In this document: positions 17,762 to 27,048 of the stretch, one piece after another
Layout of the letters: every line of letters begins with the position of its first letter
How positions within the stretch are numbered: position 1 is the first letter of the stretch
DNA from: Vagococcus salmoninarum
Lineage (GTDB): Bacteria; Bacillota; Bacilli; Lactobacillales; Vagococcaceae
Direction of reading: 5' to 3'
DNA length: 64,000 bases
Assembly: GCF_003987495.1 (NCBI RefSeq)
Contig: NZ_NGJU01000001.1
Span: 124,001 to 188,000, forward strand
The notes under the pieces: generated by a model
The model's database searches: none
Seen by the model: only the letters and a program-made list of their open reading frames with translations
What the model was told of the DNA's origin: nothing
Translations under genes and position numbers: made by a program

Positions 17762-18545
17762 TGTCTTAGAAATAAAAGAGTTATCAATTGCCTTTGGAGG
17801 CTTAAAAGCAGTAGACAACCTTTCTTTTACGATTAAAGAAGGCGAAACCTTTGGCTTAATTGGACCAAATGGTGCAGGGAAAACGACAGTTTTTAATTGT
17901 ATTACTCAATTTTATAAAGCAGATAGTGGTCAAGTCATCTATCATGGTCGGGATAAAAAAGTAATCAATTTAATGGACTTGCCAGTTTCAGAAATTATTG
18001 GAAAAGGGGTCGTTCGAACATTTCAAAACGTTGAACTCATTAAAGAATTAACGGTCCTTGATAATGTCTTAATCGGTGCTCATCATAACTTTGAAAGTAG
18101 CTTACTTTCCCAAACGTTTAACTTGAAAAAAGAACGCAGGGAAGAGCAGAAGTATCGTCTGAAAGCGGAAAAAGCGTTGGCTTTTATGGGTGTTTTAGAG
18201 TATAAAGACTCCCTCGCCGGTGCCCAGCCTTATGGCGTCCAGAAAAAAGTTGAGATCGCGCGAACTCTAATGTGTGACCCACACTTAATTATTTTAGATG
18301 AGCCAGCTGCTGGCTTAAATGACAGCGAAACAATCGAACTGGCACAACAAATCAAAAAAATTAAAGAAGTTTACCACTGCAGTGTATTACTAATCGAACA
18401 TGATATGGGCTTAGTTATGGAAGTCTGTGACTCAATTTGTGCGATTTCATTCGGTAAAAAACTAGCAATCGGTAAGCCAAAAGAAATTCAACAAAATCCA
18501 GAAGTTCAAAAAGCTTATTTAGGGGAGGAAGGTCAACTTGATTAA
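17748..18545 (+). CDS. ABC importer ATPase, LivG type
   Basis: A 265-residue ATPase with Walker A GPNGAGKT, a signature region QPYGVQKKVEIA (a LivG-type variant of LSGGQ), Walker B LIILDEP followed by AAGLN, and the switch His in IEHDM. The ATG at 17748 is 9 bases after AAGGAGG and is preferred over an in-frame start 9 bases upstream. It overlaps the permease gene before it and the LivF-type gene after it. Powers import together with the LivF-type subunit. Confidence 0.9.
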   Translation: MSENNVLEIKELSIAFGGLKAVDNLSFTIKEGETFGLIGPNGAGKTTVFNCITQFYKADSGQVIYHGRDKKVINLMDLPVSEIIGKGVVRTFQNVELIKELTVLDNVLIGAHHNFESSLLSQTFNLKKERREEQKYRLKAEKALAFMGVLEYKDSLAGAQPYGVQKKVEIARTLMCDPHLIILDEPAAGLNDSETIELAQQIKKIKEVYHCSVLLIEHDMGLVMEVCDSICAISFGKKLAIGKPKEIQQNPEVQKAYLGEEGQLD

Positions 18546-19257
18546 TAACGAAATCTTACGCTTAGAAAAGTTAGAAGTTGCCTATGGTCCAATCAAAGCT
18601 TTGAAAGGGATTGATATTACTGTTAGAGAAGGTCAGGTCATCGCTTTATTAGGCGCCAATGGGGCTGGAAAATCGACCACACTTCGCTCGATTTCAAATG
18701 TTGTACCGACGACTAGTGGCAAAATAGTCTATCAAGGGAAAAACATCACGACGATGGCATCTGAAAAAATTACTAAGGTAGGCATTAGTCAATCGCCAGA
18801 AGGCCGCCAAATTTTTAGAGACTTAACGGTTGAAGAAAACTTAAAAATTGGCGCTTATATTTTATCGGATAAAAAAGAAATTGCTCGTAACTTTGAACGG
18901 GTTTATGATTATTTTCCAGTCTTAGCTGAGCGATCGACTCAAAACGCCCAAACTCTTTCAGGTGGTGAACAGCAGATGTTAGCAATTGGGAGAGCTTTAA
19001 TGAATTCTCCTAAATTACTTTTATTAGATGAACCCTCATTAGGTTTAGCACCGTTGTATGTGACGGAGATTCTTAAAATAGTTAAACGAATTTCAGAAGA
19101 TGGTGTGACAGTAGTAATTGTAGAACAAAATGCAGCTCAGACTTTAAAAATAGCTGACTACGGTTATGTTTTAGAATTAGGTCGGGTTAGTATAGAAGGG
19201 AAGGCAGAAGAGCTGTTAAATAACAAGGCACTATCGGAAGCGTATTTAGGAAAATAA
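18538..19257 (+). CDS. ABC importer ATPase, LivF type
   Basis: A 239-residue ATPase with Walker A GANGAGKS, signature SGGEQQML, Walker B LLLLDEPS followed by LGLAP, and VEQNA at the switch, all in the LivF form. The start is TTG at 18538, inside the end of the previous gene, with GGGGAGGAAGG upstream. Second nucleotide-binding subunit of the importer. Ends 17 bases before the substrate-binding lipoprotein. Confidence 0.9.
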   Translation: MINNEILRLEKLEVAYGPIKALKGIDITVREGQVIALLGANGAGKSTTLRSISNVVPTTSGKIVYQGKNITTMASEKITKVGISQSPEGRQIFRDLTVEENLKIGAYILSDKKEIARNFERVYDYFPVLAERSTQNAQTLSGGEQQMLAIGRALMNSPKLLLLDEPSLGLAPLYVTEILKIVKRISEDGVTVVIVEQNAAQTLKIADYGYVLELGRVSIEGKAEELLNNKALSEAYLGK

Positions 19258-19274
19258 AAATTGGAGGGATTAAG

Positions 19275-20492
19275 ATGTTTAAGAAAAAAGTCAAAAGTTT
19301 AGCGTTAGTATTAGTAGCAGGATTAACTTTAGCAGCATGTGGAGCAGAGGAAAAGAAAAGTGAATCAGCTCAAGGAGTAACGGAAGATTCAGTCACAGTT
19401 GGTAATACAGCAGCTATTTCTGGCGCTTATGCTCCAGTTGGTGCACCGTATAACGCTGGGATTAAAGCCTATTTTGATAAAGTTAACGAAACAGGTGGGA
19501 TTAATAATCGTAAAATTAAGTTTGTTCACCAAGACGATGAATTTGATCCAGCTAAAGGGAAAGCGGCCTTACAAAGCTTAGTCGAAGATGAAAAAGTTTT
19601 TGCGTTAGTCGGCCACTTTGGAACTCCTGTAGTAGCAGCCACTTTAGATGATATTCAAGAATATGGCATTCCGGCAGTCTATTTTGCCACTGGTATCGGT
19701 CAGTTGTATAATGAAAAAGCCGAGGAAAAAGAAAAAGTTCTGTTCCCTGTCCAACCAATTTATATTACTGAAGGTGAAATGATGGTTTCACGAGGTGTTG
19801 GGAACTTTGATGCTAAAAAAATTGGAATCATTTATACTAATGATGATGCCGGTAAAGACATGTTAACTGGGGCTGAGAAAAAAGCGAAAGAATTAGGTGT
19901 TGAGTTAGTCTCAGAACAAGTTTCTGCAGGCGCAACAGATGTCTCAGCGGCAGTCACTTCAATTCTCAAAGCAAAACCAGATTTTCTGATTGGCGCCTCG
20001 ATTCAAGCAACCTTCCCGACAATTGCTAAAGCACTAGCTGCCCAAGGGAATGAAGCTGATGTTATTACGAGTTATGTCAACGTTGATGCTTCAGTTGCCG
20101 ATCAAGTTTGGAAAGATATTGAAGGCAAGTTTGAAGTTTTAGGAAATGGTTGGGTTGATATCGCCTCGCCTGAATCAGTTAAAAACTTAACGGAAATGAA
20201 TGAATGGTTAGAAGCGGATTATCAAAACAACGTCTATGCTATGACCGGTTGGATTGCTGCTAGTTTCTTCGTCGAAGGGCTTGACCGAGTAGGAGATAAG
20301 GCCTTAACATGGGAAAACTATATTGAAGCGATGGAATCAGCACCAATTAACAACCCATTCGGTGGTGAAATTGACTACGCAAATGGTCAACGAATTGGTA
20401 CTCAAGAAATGAATCTCTCAAAAATTATTAGTGCCAGTGAATGGACAGAAGTTGAACCACTTACAGGAATTGCTGAAATTTTAGGCAAATAA
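19275..20492 (+). CDS. Substrate-binding lipoprotein, LivJ/LivK type
   Basis: A 405-residue type I periplasmic-binding-fold protein with a lipoprotein signal (LTLAAC, lipidated Cys22). The opening VTVGNTAAISGAYAPVG is typical of Liv-type binding proteins. It would be tethered outside the membrane and hand its ligand to the LivHM-type channel. Its place after the two ATPase genes, with enzymes on both sides, suggests that all serve one compound. The ligand is unknown. Followed by a CoA-transferase gene after 24 bases. Confidence 0.9.
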   Translation: MFKKKVKSLALVLVAGLTLAACGAEEKKSESAQGVTEDSVTVGNTAAISGAYAPVGAPYNAGIKAYFDKVNETGGINNRKIKFVHQDDEFDPAKGKAALQSLVEDEKVFALVGHFGTPVVAATLDDIQEYGIPAVYFATGIGQLYNEKAEEKEKVLFPVQPIYITEGEMMVSRGVGNFDAKKIGIIYTNDDAGKDMLTGAEKKAKELGVELVSEQVSAGATDVSAAVTSILKAKPDFLIGASIQATFPTIAKALAAQGNEADVITSYVNVDASVADQVWKDIEGKFEVLGNGWVDIASPESVKNLTEMNEWLEADYQNNVYAMTGWIAASFFVEGLDRVGDKALTWENYIEAMESAPINNPFGGEIDYANGQRIGTQEMNLSKIISASEWTEVEPLTGIAEILGK

Positions 20493-20516
20493 ACAAAAGA
20501 TAAAGGAGCGGCGGTT

Positions 20517-21836
20517 ATGCAAACTACCCCTAATTTCATAAGTGTTGAAGAAGCGATAAAACTTGTTAAAGACAATGATAATATTGTGACTGGTTTAGGC
20601 TGTTCTGAAGGTCGAGCATTTTTAGAAAACTTACATTTAATCGATCAAGGGATAACTAATGTCAGTGTTTCGAATTGTTTGCCGATGACTGATTTTAAAT
20701 TTATGACGGAAGACTATGCAGACCAATTTTTAATTAATGGGTGGTTCTATACCCCACCAATTCGCAAGTTGCACAAAAATGGTAACGCTTCATATATTCC
20801 GAACAATTTACATTTTGCTGGTACGAAACGGCTCCAACATGTTAAACCGAATATTTATGTTGGGGTTTGTACAGAAATTGATCGACATGGCTTTGTTTCA
20901 CTATCGATGGGCAACACTTACGAAAAAAGGATGATGGCAGCAGCGGATATCGTCATCCTTGAAACCAATCCAAATTTTCCAAGAACTTTTGGTGATGTGG
21001 AAGTCCATCTTAGTGACGTTGACTATTTTATTAAAGGGACTTACCCAGTACCGGAGTTGCCAGATGTTGAACCATCAGAAAAAGATTATATTATCGGTCA
21101 GTACATTGCTGATCAAATTAATGATGGCGACACGTTACAGTTTGGCATAGGTGGTATCCCTAATGCAGTAGCTTCTTGTTTGTATGATAAAAAAAATCTA
21201 GGTATTCATACTGAAATGTTAACAGCTGAAATTGCTAAACTGGCTGAAGCAGGAGTCATTAATGGACGTGAGAAGTCACTACATCCAGGAAAAATCGTGA
21301 CAACCTTTATTATGGGGAATCAAAAACTCTATGATTTTGTTGATGATAATCCATCGGTCCTCGTCTTAGATGGGCACTATGTTAATCATCCGAAGATTAT
21401 TGCTAAAAATGACAACCAAGTGTCGATTAATACGACTTTAGAAATTGATTTAACGGGACAATGCGCATCAGAATCCATTGGGCCAATCCAGTACAGCGGA
21501 ACAGGTGGCCAAACAGATACTGCCCGTGGCGCTCAAGATGCTAAAAATGGTCGCTCATTTATTGCGTTATACTCAACCTTCAGCAAAAAGAATAAAGAGA
21601 CAGGGGAAATTACTGAGTTTAGTAAAATTGTTCCCCAACTAACACCTGGGGCAATTGTATCTTTATCCCGCAATGATGTTGATTATGTCGTTACTGAATA
21701 TGGTGTAGCGGAACTAAGAGGGACTAACGTACAAGAAAGAGTTGAACGCCTAATTAAAATCGCTCATCCTGATTTTAGAGAAGAGTTATACGAGCAAGCA
21801 ATTTACCTTGGAGTGATTGGAGTTAGACGTTCATGA
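20517..21836 (+). CDS. Acetyl-CoA hydrolase/CoA-transferase (4-hydroxybutyrate/butyrate CoA-transferase family)
   Basis: A 439-residue single-chain family I CoA-transferase. The catalytic Glu is probably Glu233 in HTEML. The GIGGIP and GTGGQTD glycine loops and the final EYGVAELRG motif are typical. Family members move CoA from acetyl-CoA to acids such as 4-hydroxybutyrate, butyrate or succinate. Here it probably activates the imported acid for the dehydrogenase and thiolase of the same cluster. The start at 20517 follows AAAGGAG. It overlaps the next hydrolase by ATGA. Confidence 0.87.
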   Translation: MQTTPNFISVEEAIKLVKDNDNIVTGLGCSEGRAFLENLHLIDQGITNVSVSNCLPMTDFKFMTEDYADQFLINGWFYTPPIRKLHKNGNASYIPNNLHFAGTKRLQHVKPNIYVGVCTEIDRHGFVSLSMGNTYEKRMMAAADIVILETNPNFPRTFGDVEVHLSDVDYFIKGTYPVPELPDVEPSEKDYIIGQYIADQINDGDTLQFGIGGIPNAVASCLYDKKNLGIHTEMLTAEIAKLAEAGVINGREKSLHPGKIVTTFIMGNQKLYDFVDDNPSVLVLDGHYVNHPKIIAKNDNQVSINTTLEIDLTGQCASESIGPIQYSGTGGQTDTARGAQDAKNGRSFIALYSTFSKKNKETGEITEFSKIVPQLTPGAIVSLSRNDVDYVVTEYGVAELRGTNVQERVERLIKIAHPDFREELYEQAIYLGVIGVRRS

Positions 21837-22642
21837 TATTTAATTTTGACGAATCACACGTTATTCACTATGAAATTTTTGGCGAAGGTCAGCCATTATT
21901 AATGCTTAATGGGATTATGATGTCGACTGAAAGCTGGTCCGCCTTTACTAAGCAGTTAGCTAATAATCATCAATTAATTTTAGTAGATTTTCTTGATCAG
22001 GGGAAATCCTCTAACTACGAAACCCCTTATGAACAAGCGCTTCAAGTGAAGGTCGTAATTGCGTTATTGGATCATTTGAAATTAACTAAAGTAAATGTTT
22101 TTGGGATTTCTTATGGTGGAGAGATTGCTCTACAAGTAGCAGCCAACTATCCTAGTCGTGTTAATCGCTTATTATTAGTTAATACGTGTATCGAAACGAC
22201 TTATTGGTTAGAAGAAATTGGTAACGCTTGGAATCAGGCAATAGGGGATCCTTTAGCCTATTATTTAACAAGTATTCCCTATATTTATTCATTGGAATTT
22301 TTTAGTAAAAATCGTCAGTGGGTGGAAGCAAGGAAGCAACAACTGTTACCGGTTTTTGCGAGTGAACAATTTGGTAACCGCATGCGGCGCTTAACTAACA
22401 GTGCCGTTGGTTATTCTTTAGTTAACGAAGTTGAGAAAATAACCCAGCCGACTTTAATTATCGGATGTGAAGATGACTTTATTACACCTTTAAAGCAACA
22501 ACAGGAGCTGAATAAGTTACTGATTAATTCTGAACTCGTCATCATTCCTAACAGCGGTCATGCTATAATGTATGAAAAACCAAACGTGTTTGCGATGTTA
22601 ATTTTAGGTTTTCTTCACCTTCAAGAAGACATCGTAATCTAA
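21833..22642 (+). CDS. Second alpha/beta-hydrolase
   Basis: A 269-residue alpha/beta-hydrolase with nucleophile motif GISYGGE, an acid in GCEDDF, and a His in NSGHA. It has no export signal. The start codon overlaps the CoA-transferase stop (ATGA), so the two are coupled. It is clearly different from the hydrolase at 13943-14848, so the cluster carries two intracellular hydrolases, possibly for successive cleavages or for an acyl-CoA or ester side product. Confidence 0.75.
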   Translation: MIFNFDESHVIHYEIFGEGQPLLMLNGIMMSTESWSAFTKQLANNHQLILVDFLDQGKSSNYETPYEQALQVKVVIALLDHLKLTKVNVFGISYGGEIALQVAANYPSRVNRLLLVNTCIETTYWLEEIGNAWNQAIGDPLAYYLTSIPYIYSLEFFSKNRQWVEARKQQLLPVFASEQFGNRMRRLTNSAVGYSLVNEVEKITQPTLIIGCEDDFITPLKQQQELNKLLINSELVIIPNSGHAIMYEKPNVFAMLILGFLHLQEDIVI

Positions 22643-22668
22643 AATTTATTTTCGAGGAGCGATGCAAG

Positions 22669-23259
22669 GTGTTAGAACCCAAAACAGAAAAAGGTCGTGA
22701 ATCTTTGGAACGCATTTGTTTAGAAGCGGAACGATTATTTGCTGAAAAAGGCTATCATGCTACGAGTATTAAAGAAATTATGGCAAATGCAAATTTAGGA
22801 ACCGGAACATTTTATATTTATTTTACTGATAAATTAACGTTGTATAAAAAATTATTAACAACATACAGCCACACAATCCGTCGCAACATCGCCTTAAAAG
22901 TTGAAACTGCAACGACAAGGAAAGAAGCAGAAAAATTAGGAATTTTGGCTTACTTAGAAACAGTTGCCGAAAACCCGTCAATATATAATATTATTTGGGA
23001 GTCGTTGTATATTGAAAGAAGTTTATTTGATAACTATTACAAAGATTTTGCTAATAGTTATATTAAACAGCTTGAAAAGGCTCAATTTGCTGATGAGATT
23101 GAACAAGATATTGACGTGGAATTAGTTGCGTATATGCTGATTGGGATTTCAAACTTCGTCGGTTTACGCTACGCAGTGTTTGAAGATAATTCTCAACGCT
23201 TTCCAGAAATCGCCGAAGAAATTGTCAATATTTTAGATGCTGGCTTATTCAAAAAATAA
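22669..23259 (+). CDS. TetR-family transcriptional regulator
   Basis: A 196-residue TetR regulator. The N-terminal helix-turn-helix segment (AERLFAEKGYHATSIKEIM) and the GTGTFYIYFTDK recognition helix end are clear. The C-terminal ligand domain fits the FadR/AcrR-like group often tuned to acyl-CoAs, though the ligand cannot be read here. The start is GTG at 22669 with GAGGAG 9 bases upstream. It lies inside the cluster, and the double dyad at 13154-13184 beside the cluster promoter is its likely target. Confidence 0.88.
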   Translation: MLEPKTEKGRESLERICLEAERLFAEKGYHATSIKEIMANANLGTGTFYIYFTDKLTLYKKLLTTYSHTIRRNIALKVETATTRKEAEKLGILAYLETVAENPSIYNIIWESLYIERSLFDNYYKDFANSYIKQLEKAQFADEIEQDIDVELVAYMLIGISNFVGLRYAVFEDNSQRFPEIAEEIVNILDAGLFKK

Positions 23260-23271
23260 GGAGGATCAGTC

Positions 23272-24477
23272 ATGAGTGTCTATATTGTCGGTGCTAAAAG
23301 AACGGCTATCGGGTCATTTTTAGGTAGTTTGAAAGATGTCACAGCACCAGAGTTAGGAAGTTTAGTAATTAAAGCGGCATTGGCAGAAGCCAAGGTTGCA
23401 GAAGCAGCTGTCGATGAAGTGATTTTAGGAAATGTGTTAAGTAGCGGTCAGAAACAAGGGGTTGCTCGTCAAGCCGCCATTAAAGCAGGCCTACCAGTTG
23501 AAGTCCCAGCGTATGCTATTAATATGGTTTGTGGCAGTGGGATGAAAGCTGTAATGAATGGATTTACCCAAATTGCTTCTGGCATGACAAATGTTGTTGT
23601 GGCTGGTGGGGTAGAATCAATGAGTCAGGCGCCCTTTCTAGTCTCAAGTAAAATCCGCCAAGGTCAAAAAATGGGAGATTTAACGATGACGGATACGATT
23701 TTACACGATGCGTTGTTAGATAGTTTTGATGGCAAGCACATGGGAATTACGGCAGAGAATATTGCAGAAAAATATAAAATTAGCCGAGAAGACCAGGATC
23801 AGTTTGCATATCACTCTCAAGAAAAAGCGATTGCCGCAGTTGATAATGGTAGTTTTAAAGCAGAAATTGTTCCTGTGGAAGTGAAAACCCGCCAAGGAAT
23901 CCATACAGTTGAAACAGATGAATACCCGAATCGGCGGACTGATGAAACGAAGTTAGCCAAATTACGTCCTGCATTTAAGCCTGATGGCACAGTCAGTGCG
24001 GGTAATTCTTCAGGCTTAAATGATGGTGCAAGTGCAACAGTCTTAGTTAGTGAGTCTTATCTAAAAGAAAACCAACTGACACCTTTAGTCGAAGTCATCG
24101 CTATTGGTCAAGGGGGTGTAGCCCCAGAACTTATGGGACTAGGACCGACACCAGCGATTAAGAGTGCCTTGAAGCAAGGGGGATTAACCTTAGCAGATAT
24201 GGATGTCATTGAATTAAATGAAGCCTTTGCTGCCCAAAGTCTAGGGGTCTTACGTGAACTATCGGAAGCGTATAATGTGACAGAAGAATCCCTTAAGGAG
24301 AAAACTAACCTTAACGGTGGGGCGATTGCTTTAGGCCATCCATTAGGGGCATCAGGGAATCGCATAATTGTTAGCTTAATTCATTTAATGAAAAAAAATA
24401 AATTAAAGTATGGACTGGCTTCCTTATGTATCGGTGGTGGTATGGGAGTCGCGGTAATTTTAAAAAATATCCCTTAG
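23272..24477 (+). CDS. Acetyl-CoA C-acetyltransferase (thiolase)
   Basis: A 401-residue type II thiolase with nucleophile Cys87 (MVCGSGM), His356 in GHPLGASG and the second catalytic Cys386 in LCIGGGMG. It cleaves acetoacetyl-CoA to two acetyl-CoA, or the reverse. At the end of a cluster with a CoA-transferase and an SDR it completes a path from a C4-type acid to acetyl-CoA. It has a good AAGGAGG site and is followed by a strong terminator. In enterococci a thiolase is usually fused to HMG-CoA reductase (mvaE); this stand-alone form is a separate enzyme. Confidence 0.93.
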   Translation: MSVYIVGAKRTAIGSFLGSLKDVTAPELGSLVIKAALAEAKVAEAAVDEVILGNVLSSGQKQGVARQAAIKAGLPVEVPAYAINMVCGSGMKAVMNGFTQIASGMTNVVVAGGVESMSQAPFLVSSKIRQGQKMGDLTMTDTILHDALLDSFDGKHMGITAENIAEKYKISREDQDQFAYHSQEKAIAAVDNGSFKAEIVPVEVKTRQGIHTVETDEYPNRRTDETKLAKLRPAFKPDGTVSAGNSSGLNDGASATVLVSESYLKENQLTPLVEVIAIGQGGVAPELMGLGPTPAIKSALKQGGLTLADMDVIELNEAFAAQSLGVLRELSEAYNVTEESLKEKTNLNGGAIALGHPLGASGNRIIVSLIHLMKKNKLKYGLASLCIGGGMGVAVILKNIP

Positions 24478-24554
24478 AATGTTAAATGTATCAAGGTCAT
24501 AGCTGAGGATCTGAAGAGCAATCTTTAGGCTCAGTCTCTGACTGGCTATCTCAA

Positions 24555-24589
24555 GGCAACGTCATCATTTCTGATGACGTTGCCTTTTT
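24555..24589 (+). terminator. Terminator of the catabolic cluster
   Basis: A perfect 13-bp stem (GGCAACGTCATCA / TGATGACGTTGCC), four-base loop, followed by TTTTT. Confidence 0.95.
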
Positions 24590-24813
24590 GTCTGAGTCAA
24601 ACTAATTAAAATGATGCTAGCAATCGTCAATCGATAGGGAAAAGTAACTAAAAATTAATTTCTAATCATTTTATAATATAAAAATAAATGATTTTTTTAA
24701 GAGCAAAAATTAAATTTAAGCATAGAAAGATGAAAGTGTAGGGGATTATCGCCGAGAAAAAAAGGGAAAATAAAATTACACCTCTAAAGAAAATGATTAT
24801 CTTAATAAAACTC
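24590..24813. other. Intergenic region before the sialic acid operon
   Basis: A very AT-rich stretch with no gene. It leads into the nan promoter at 24814. Confidence 0.5.
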
Positions 24814-24842
24814 TTGCAAAAACCATTTTCATCAGCTATACT
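24814..24842 (+). promoter_or_regulatory. Promoter of the sialic acid operon
   Basis: A -35 TTGCAA (24814-24819) and a -10 TATACT (24837-24842) separated by 17 bases. Confidence 0.8.
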
Positions 24843-24847
24843 TTTAT

Positions 24848-24862
24848 TTGTAAGCGTTAACA
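24848..24862 (+). promoter_or_regulatory. cre site at the nan transcription start
   Basis: TTGTAAGCGTTAACA matches WTGNAANCGNWNNCW fully and covers the expected start of transcription. CcpA bound here would block the promoter, giving glucose repression of sialic acid use. Confidence 0.85.
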
Positions 24863-24869
24863 GATTAAA

Positions 24870-24884
24870 AGGTAATTATAACCT
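24870..24884 (+). promoter_or_regulatory. Palindrome, candidate RpiR/NanR operator
   Basis: A near-perfect 15-base dyad AGGTnATnATnACCT just downstream of the cre site. The RpiR-family gene in this operon is the natural candidate regulator; the link is inferred. Confidence 0.5.
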
Positions 24885-24954
24885 GATAAATAAAAGGGTT
24901 TTAATCCATTAACCTTAAGAGGCGTCAATCATGAGTAAAGGAGGAAAGAAGTAA

Positions 24955-25656
24955 GTGAAAGAGAAAATATTTAAAGCGATTAAAGGTGGTCTAGTTGTTT
25001 CTTGCCAAGCCTTAGAAAACGAACCCCTACATAGCTCTTTTATTATGTCACGAATGGCCCGAGCGGCGGAAGAATCAGGAGCTGTTGGTATCCGGGCGAA
25101 CTCAGTAGTAGATGTTCAAGCGATTAAAGACACTGTCTCTTTACCTGTCATTGGTATTATAAAAAAAGTTTATTCCGATTCAACAGTGTTTATTACCCCC
25201 ACTTTAAAAGAAGTGCGCCAAATCTGCGCCACAGGCTGTGAGATTGTCGCCATTGATGCAACTTGTCGGCAGCGACCGAATGACGAATCCTTAGTAGACA
25301 TCATTAAAATTATTAGAGATGAGTACCCAAAAACCCTTTTAATGGCAGACACTGGTTCATTAAAAGATGTTGAATACGCCATTGAGTTAGGCTTTGACAT
25401 TATCGGAACAACGTTATACGGCTATACGGAAGAAACGAATCAGCGGGATATTTCAGATGATGACTTCGCTCATTTGAAGGCGGTTTTAAAAGTAACAGAC
25501 TTGCCAGTGATTGCTGAAGGGAAAGTCGATACCCCAGAGAAAGCCAAACGAGTCATTGAATTAGGGTGTTTAGCAGTAGTCAGTGGTGGTGCGATTACTC
25601 GTCCACAAGAAATTACCCAAAAATTTATATCAGCGATTGCTTCTATTAATAAGTAG
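24955..25656 (+). CDS. nanE: N-acetylmannosamine-6-phosphate 2-epimerase
   Basis: A 233-residue TIM-barrel enzyme that converts ManNAc-6-P to GlcNAc-6-P, the last step special to sialic acid breakdown. Family landmarks: GGLVVSCQA near the start, GIIKK with the probable catalytic Lys, IDAT and MADTGS strands, GTTLYGYT, and EGKV near the end. The start is GTG at 24955 with GGAGGA 9-10 bases upstream. First gene of the operon after the cre-controlled promoter. No nagA or nagB is in the window, so GlcNAc-6-P joins central metabolism through genes elsewhere. Confidence 0.94.
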   Translation: MKEKIFKAIKGGLVVSCQALENEPLHSSFIMSRMARAAEESGAVGIRANSVVDVQAIKDTVSLPVIGIIKKVYSDSTVFITPTLKEVRQICATGCEIVAIDATCRQRPNDESLVDIIKIIRDEYPKTLLMADTGSLKDVEYAIELGFDIIGTTLYGYTEETNQRDISDDDFAHLKAVLKVTDLPVIAEGKVDTPEKAKRVIELGCLAVVSGGAITRPQEITQKFISAIASINK

Positions 25657-25669
25657 TTAGGAGAGCTAA

Positions 25670-26134
25670 ATGATTATTGATGACATTACTAATTATCAAC
25701 GCTATCAAGAGCTGGACGACTTAGCTCGAGCTTTAGAAATAATGTATGACATTTATCAGAGCAAAAACTTTCCAACTGATAATCAGGAGCTCTCAGCTAG
25801 GAGTAAAATTAACTCAGTCAGTTTTATGTCACGGTTACCAGGGGAAGATGAGCAATTTGAAAATCATCGACAATGGTTAGACATCCATTTTATTTTTAAC
25901 GGGTCAGAAGAAATCTTAGTTGGCTCAGCAAGTCAGATGGAAGTTCAACAAGCTTACGATCAAAGCCAGGACATTGAATTTTTAAGAGGGACTGAGACAG
26001 TCAAAGTCACTTTAGAAGCAGGTCAATTTTTAATTTGTTATCCCGGTGAGGCACACTGTGTTGGTGTTTCAGGCAACCCGGAGCAGGCTGTACCGATTAG
26101 TAAATTAGTTGGAAAAATAAAAATGACAGATTAG
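25670..26134 (+). CDS. YhcH/YjgK/YiaL-family protein (probable N-acetylneuraminate anomerase)
   Basis: A 154-residue cupin-like protein of the YhcH family. It contains the DIHFIFNGSEEI strand and a late FLICYPGEAHCVG segment that supply the expected metal or ligand residues. YhcH members in nan operons are reported to speed interconversion of sialic acid anomers, which suits a lyase needing the open or alpha form. Lies 13 bases after nanE with a GGAGAG site. Assignment rests on family and operon position. Confidence 0.85.
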   Translation: MIIDDITNYQRYQELDDLARALEIMYDIYQSKNFPTDNQELSARSKINSVSFMSRLPGEDEQFENHRQWLDIHFIFNGSEEILVGSASQMEVQQAYDQSQDIEFLRGTETVKVTLEAGQFLICYPGEAHCVGVSGNPEQAVPISKLVGKIKMTD

Positions 26135-26158
26135 GCTTAAGAGAAATGAGGAAGCGAA

Positions 26159-27043
26159 TTGCAAAAAATTCTTTGTTTAGACGTAGGTGGCACTAGTATT
26201 AAATCAGCGATTTACCAAACTGATGGCAAGTTACTGGAAACTTTTGAGTCAGTTGCAACGAATGCCAGCGAAATCAAGTTAGGTGAGACTATCTTAAAAG
26301 TTGTGAAAGAGCGGTTAGCTTTAAACTCAGGTGTCTCAGGAATTGCCATCGCTAGTGCAGGAGTCATCGATAGCGAGGCTGGTAAAGTAATCTATTCTGG
26401 CTACACGATCCCTAACTACACTGAGACGGAAATAAAAAAAAACGTGGAAAGTCTGACAGGATTACCTTGCGAAGTTGAAAATGACGCTAACTGTGCTGGC
26501 TTGGCGGAAATGTGGCAAGGAGCAGGTCAAGACTATCAATCAGGTGTCTGTTTGACAGTTGGCACTGGAGTCGGTGGGGCAGTTATTATTAATGGTCAGT
26601 TAGTCAAAGGCCGGGGTTTTACTGCCGGTGAAGTTGGCTACATGCCAGTTAATGGTCAAAACTTCCAAGATGTCGCGTCAACAACTAGTCTCATCGCTAG
26701 AGTCAATCAGCTAAGTCTTGAAAAAGCTTACCAAAGTGGCGAAGAGATTTTCAAGGCTGCTAAAGAAGGCAATCAAGAGTGTGTGCAAGGGATTGATGAA
26801 TTAATTACTAACTTAGCCGCAGGGATTAGTATCATCATGTACTTACTTAATCCAGACGTCATCGTTTTAGGTGGTGGAATTATGGCCCAAAAAGACTATT
26901 TACATGATAAACTGATGAAGAGAGTGTCGGAAACAATCATTGACCGCCAATTTGCCACATCGGCAATTGTCTTTGCAGAACATCAAAATAATGCTGGCAT
27001 GGTTGGCGCACTCTATCAGTTTAATCATAAGAATAGTAGGTGA
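26159..27043 (+). CDS. nanK: N-acetylmannosamine kinase (ROK family)
   Basis: A 294-residue ROK sugar kinase. It has the N-terminal phosphate loop DVGGTSIK, the substrate segment VENDANCAGLAE with its catalytic Asp, GTGVGGAV, and a second GGGI glycine turn. The classical ROK zinc Cys cluster is not evident. It phosphorylates ManNAc from the lyase to ManNAc-6-P for NanE. The start is TTG at 26159 with GAGGAAG upstream. Overlaps the frame of the following regulator by a few bases. ManNAc rather than glucose as substrate is inferred from the operon. Confidence 0.9.
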   Translation: MQKILCLDVGGTSIKSAIYQTDGKLLETFESVATNASEIKLGETILKVVKERLALNSGVSGIAIASAGVIDSEAGKVIYSGYTIPNYTETEIKKNVESLTGLPCEVENDANCAGLAEMWQGAGQDYQSGVCLTVGTGVGGAVIINGQLVKGRGFTAGEVGYMPVNGQNFQDVASTTSLIARVNQLSLEKAYQSGEEIFKAAKEGNQECVQGIDELITNLAAGISIIMYLLNPDVIVLGGGIMAQKDYLHDKLMKRVSETIIDRQFATSAIVFAEHQNNAGMVGALYQFNHKNSR

Positions 27044-27048
27044 CCGTA

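Noticed and set aside
24931-24954. Seven-codon leader peptide before nanE
   Set aside because: Very short, overlaps the ribosome-binding site and shows no regulatory codons.
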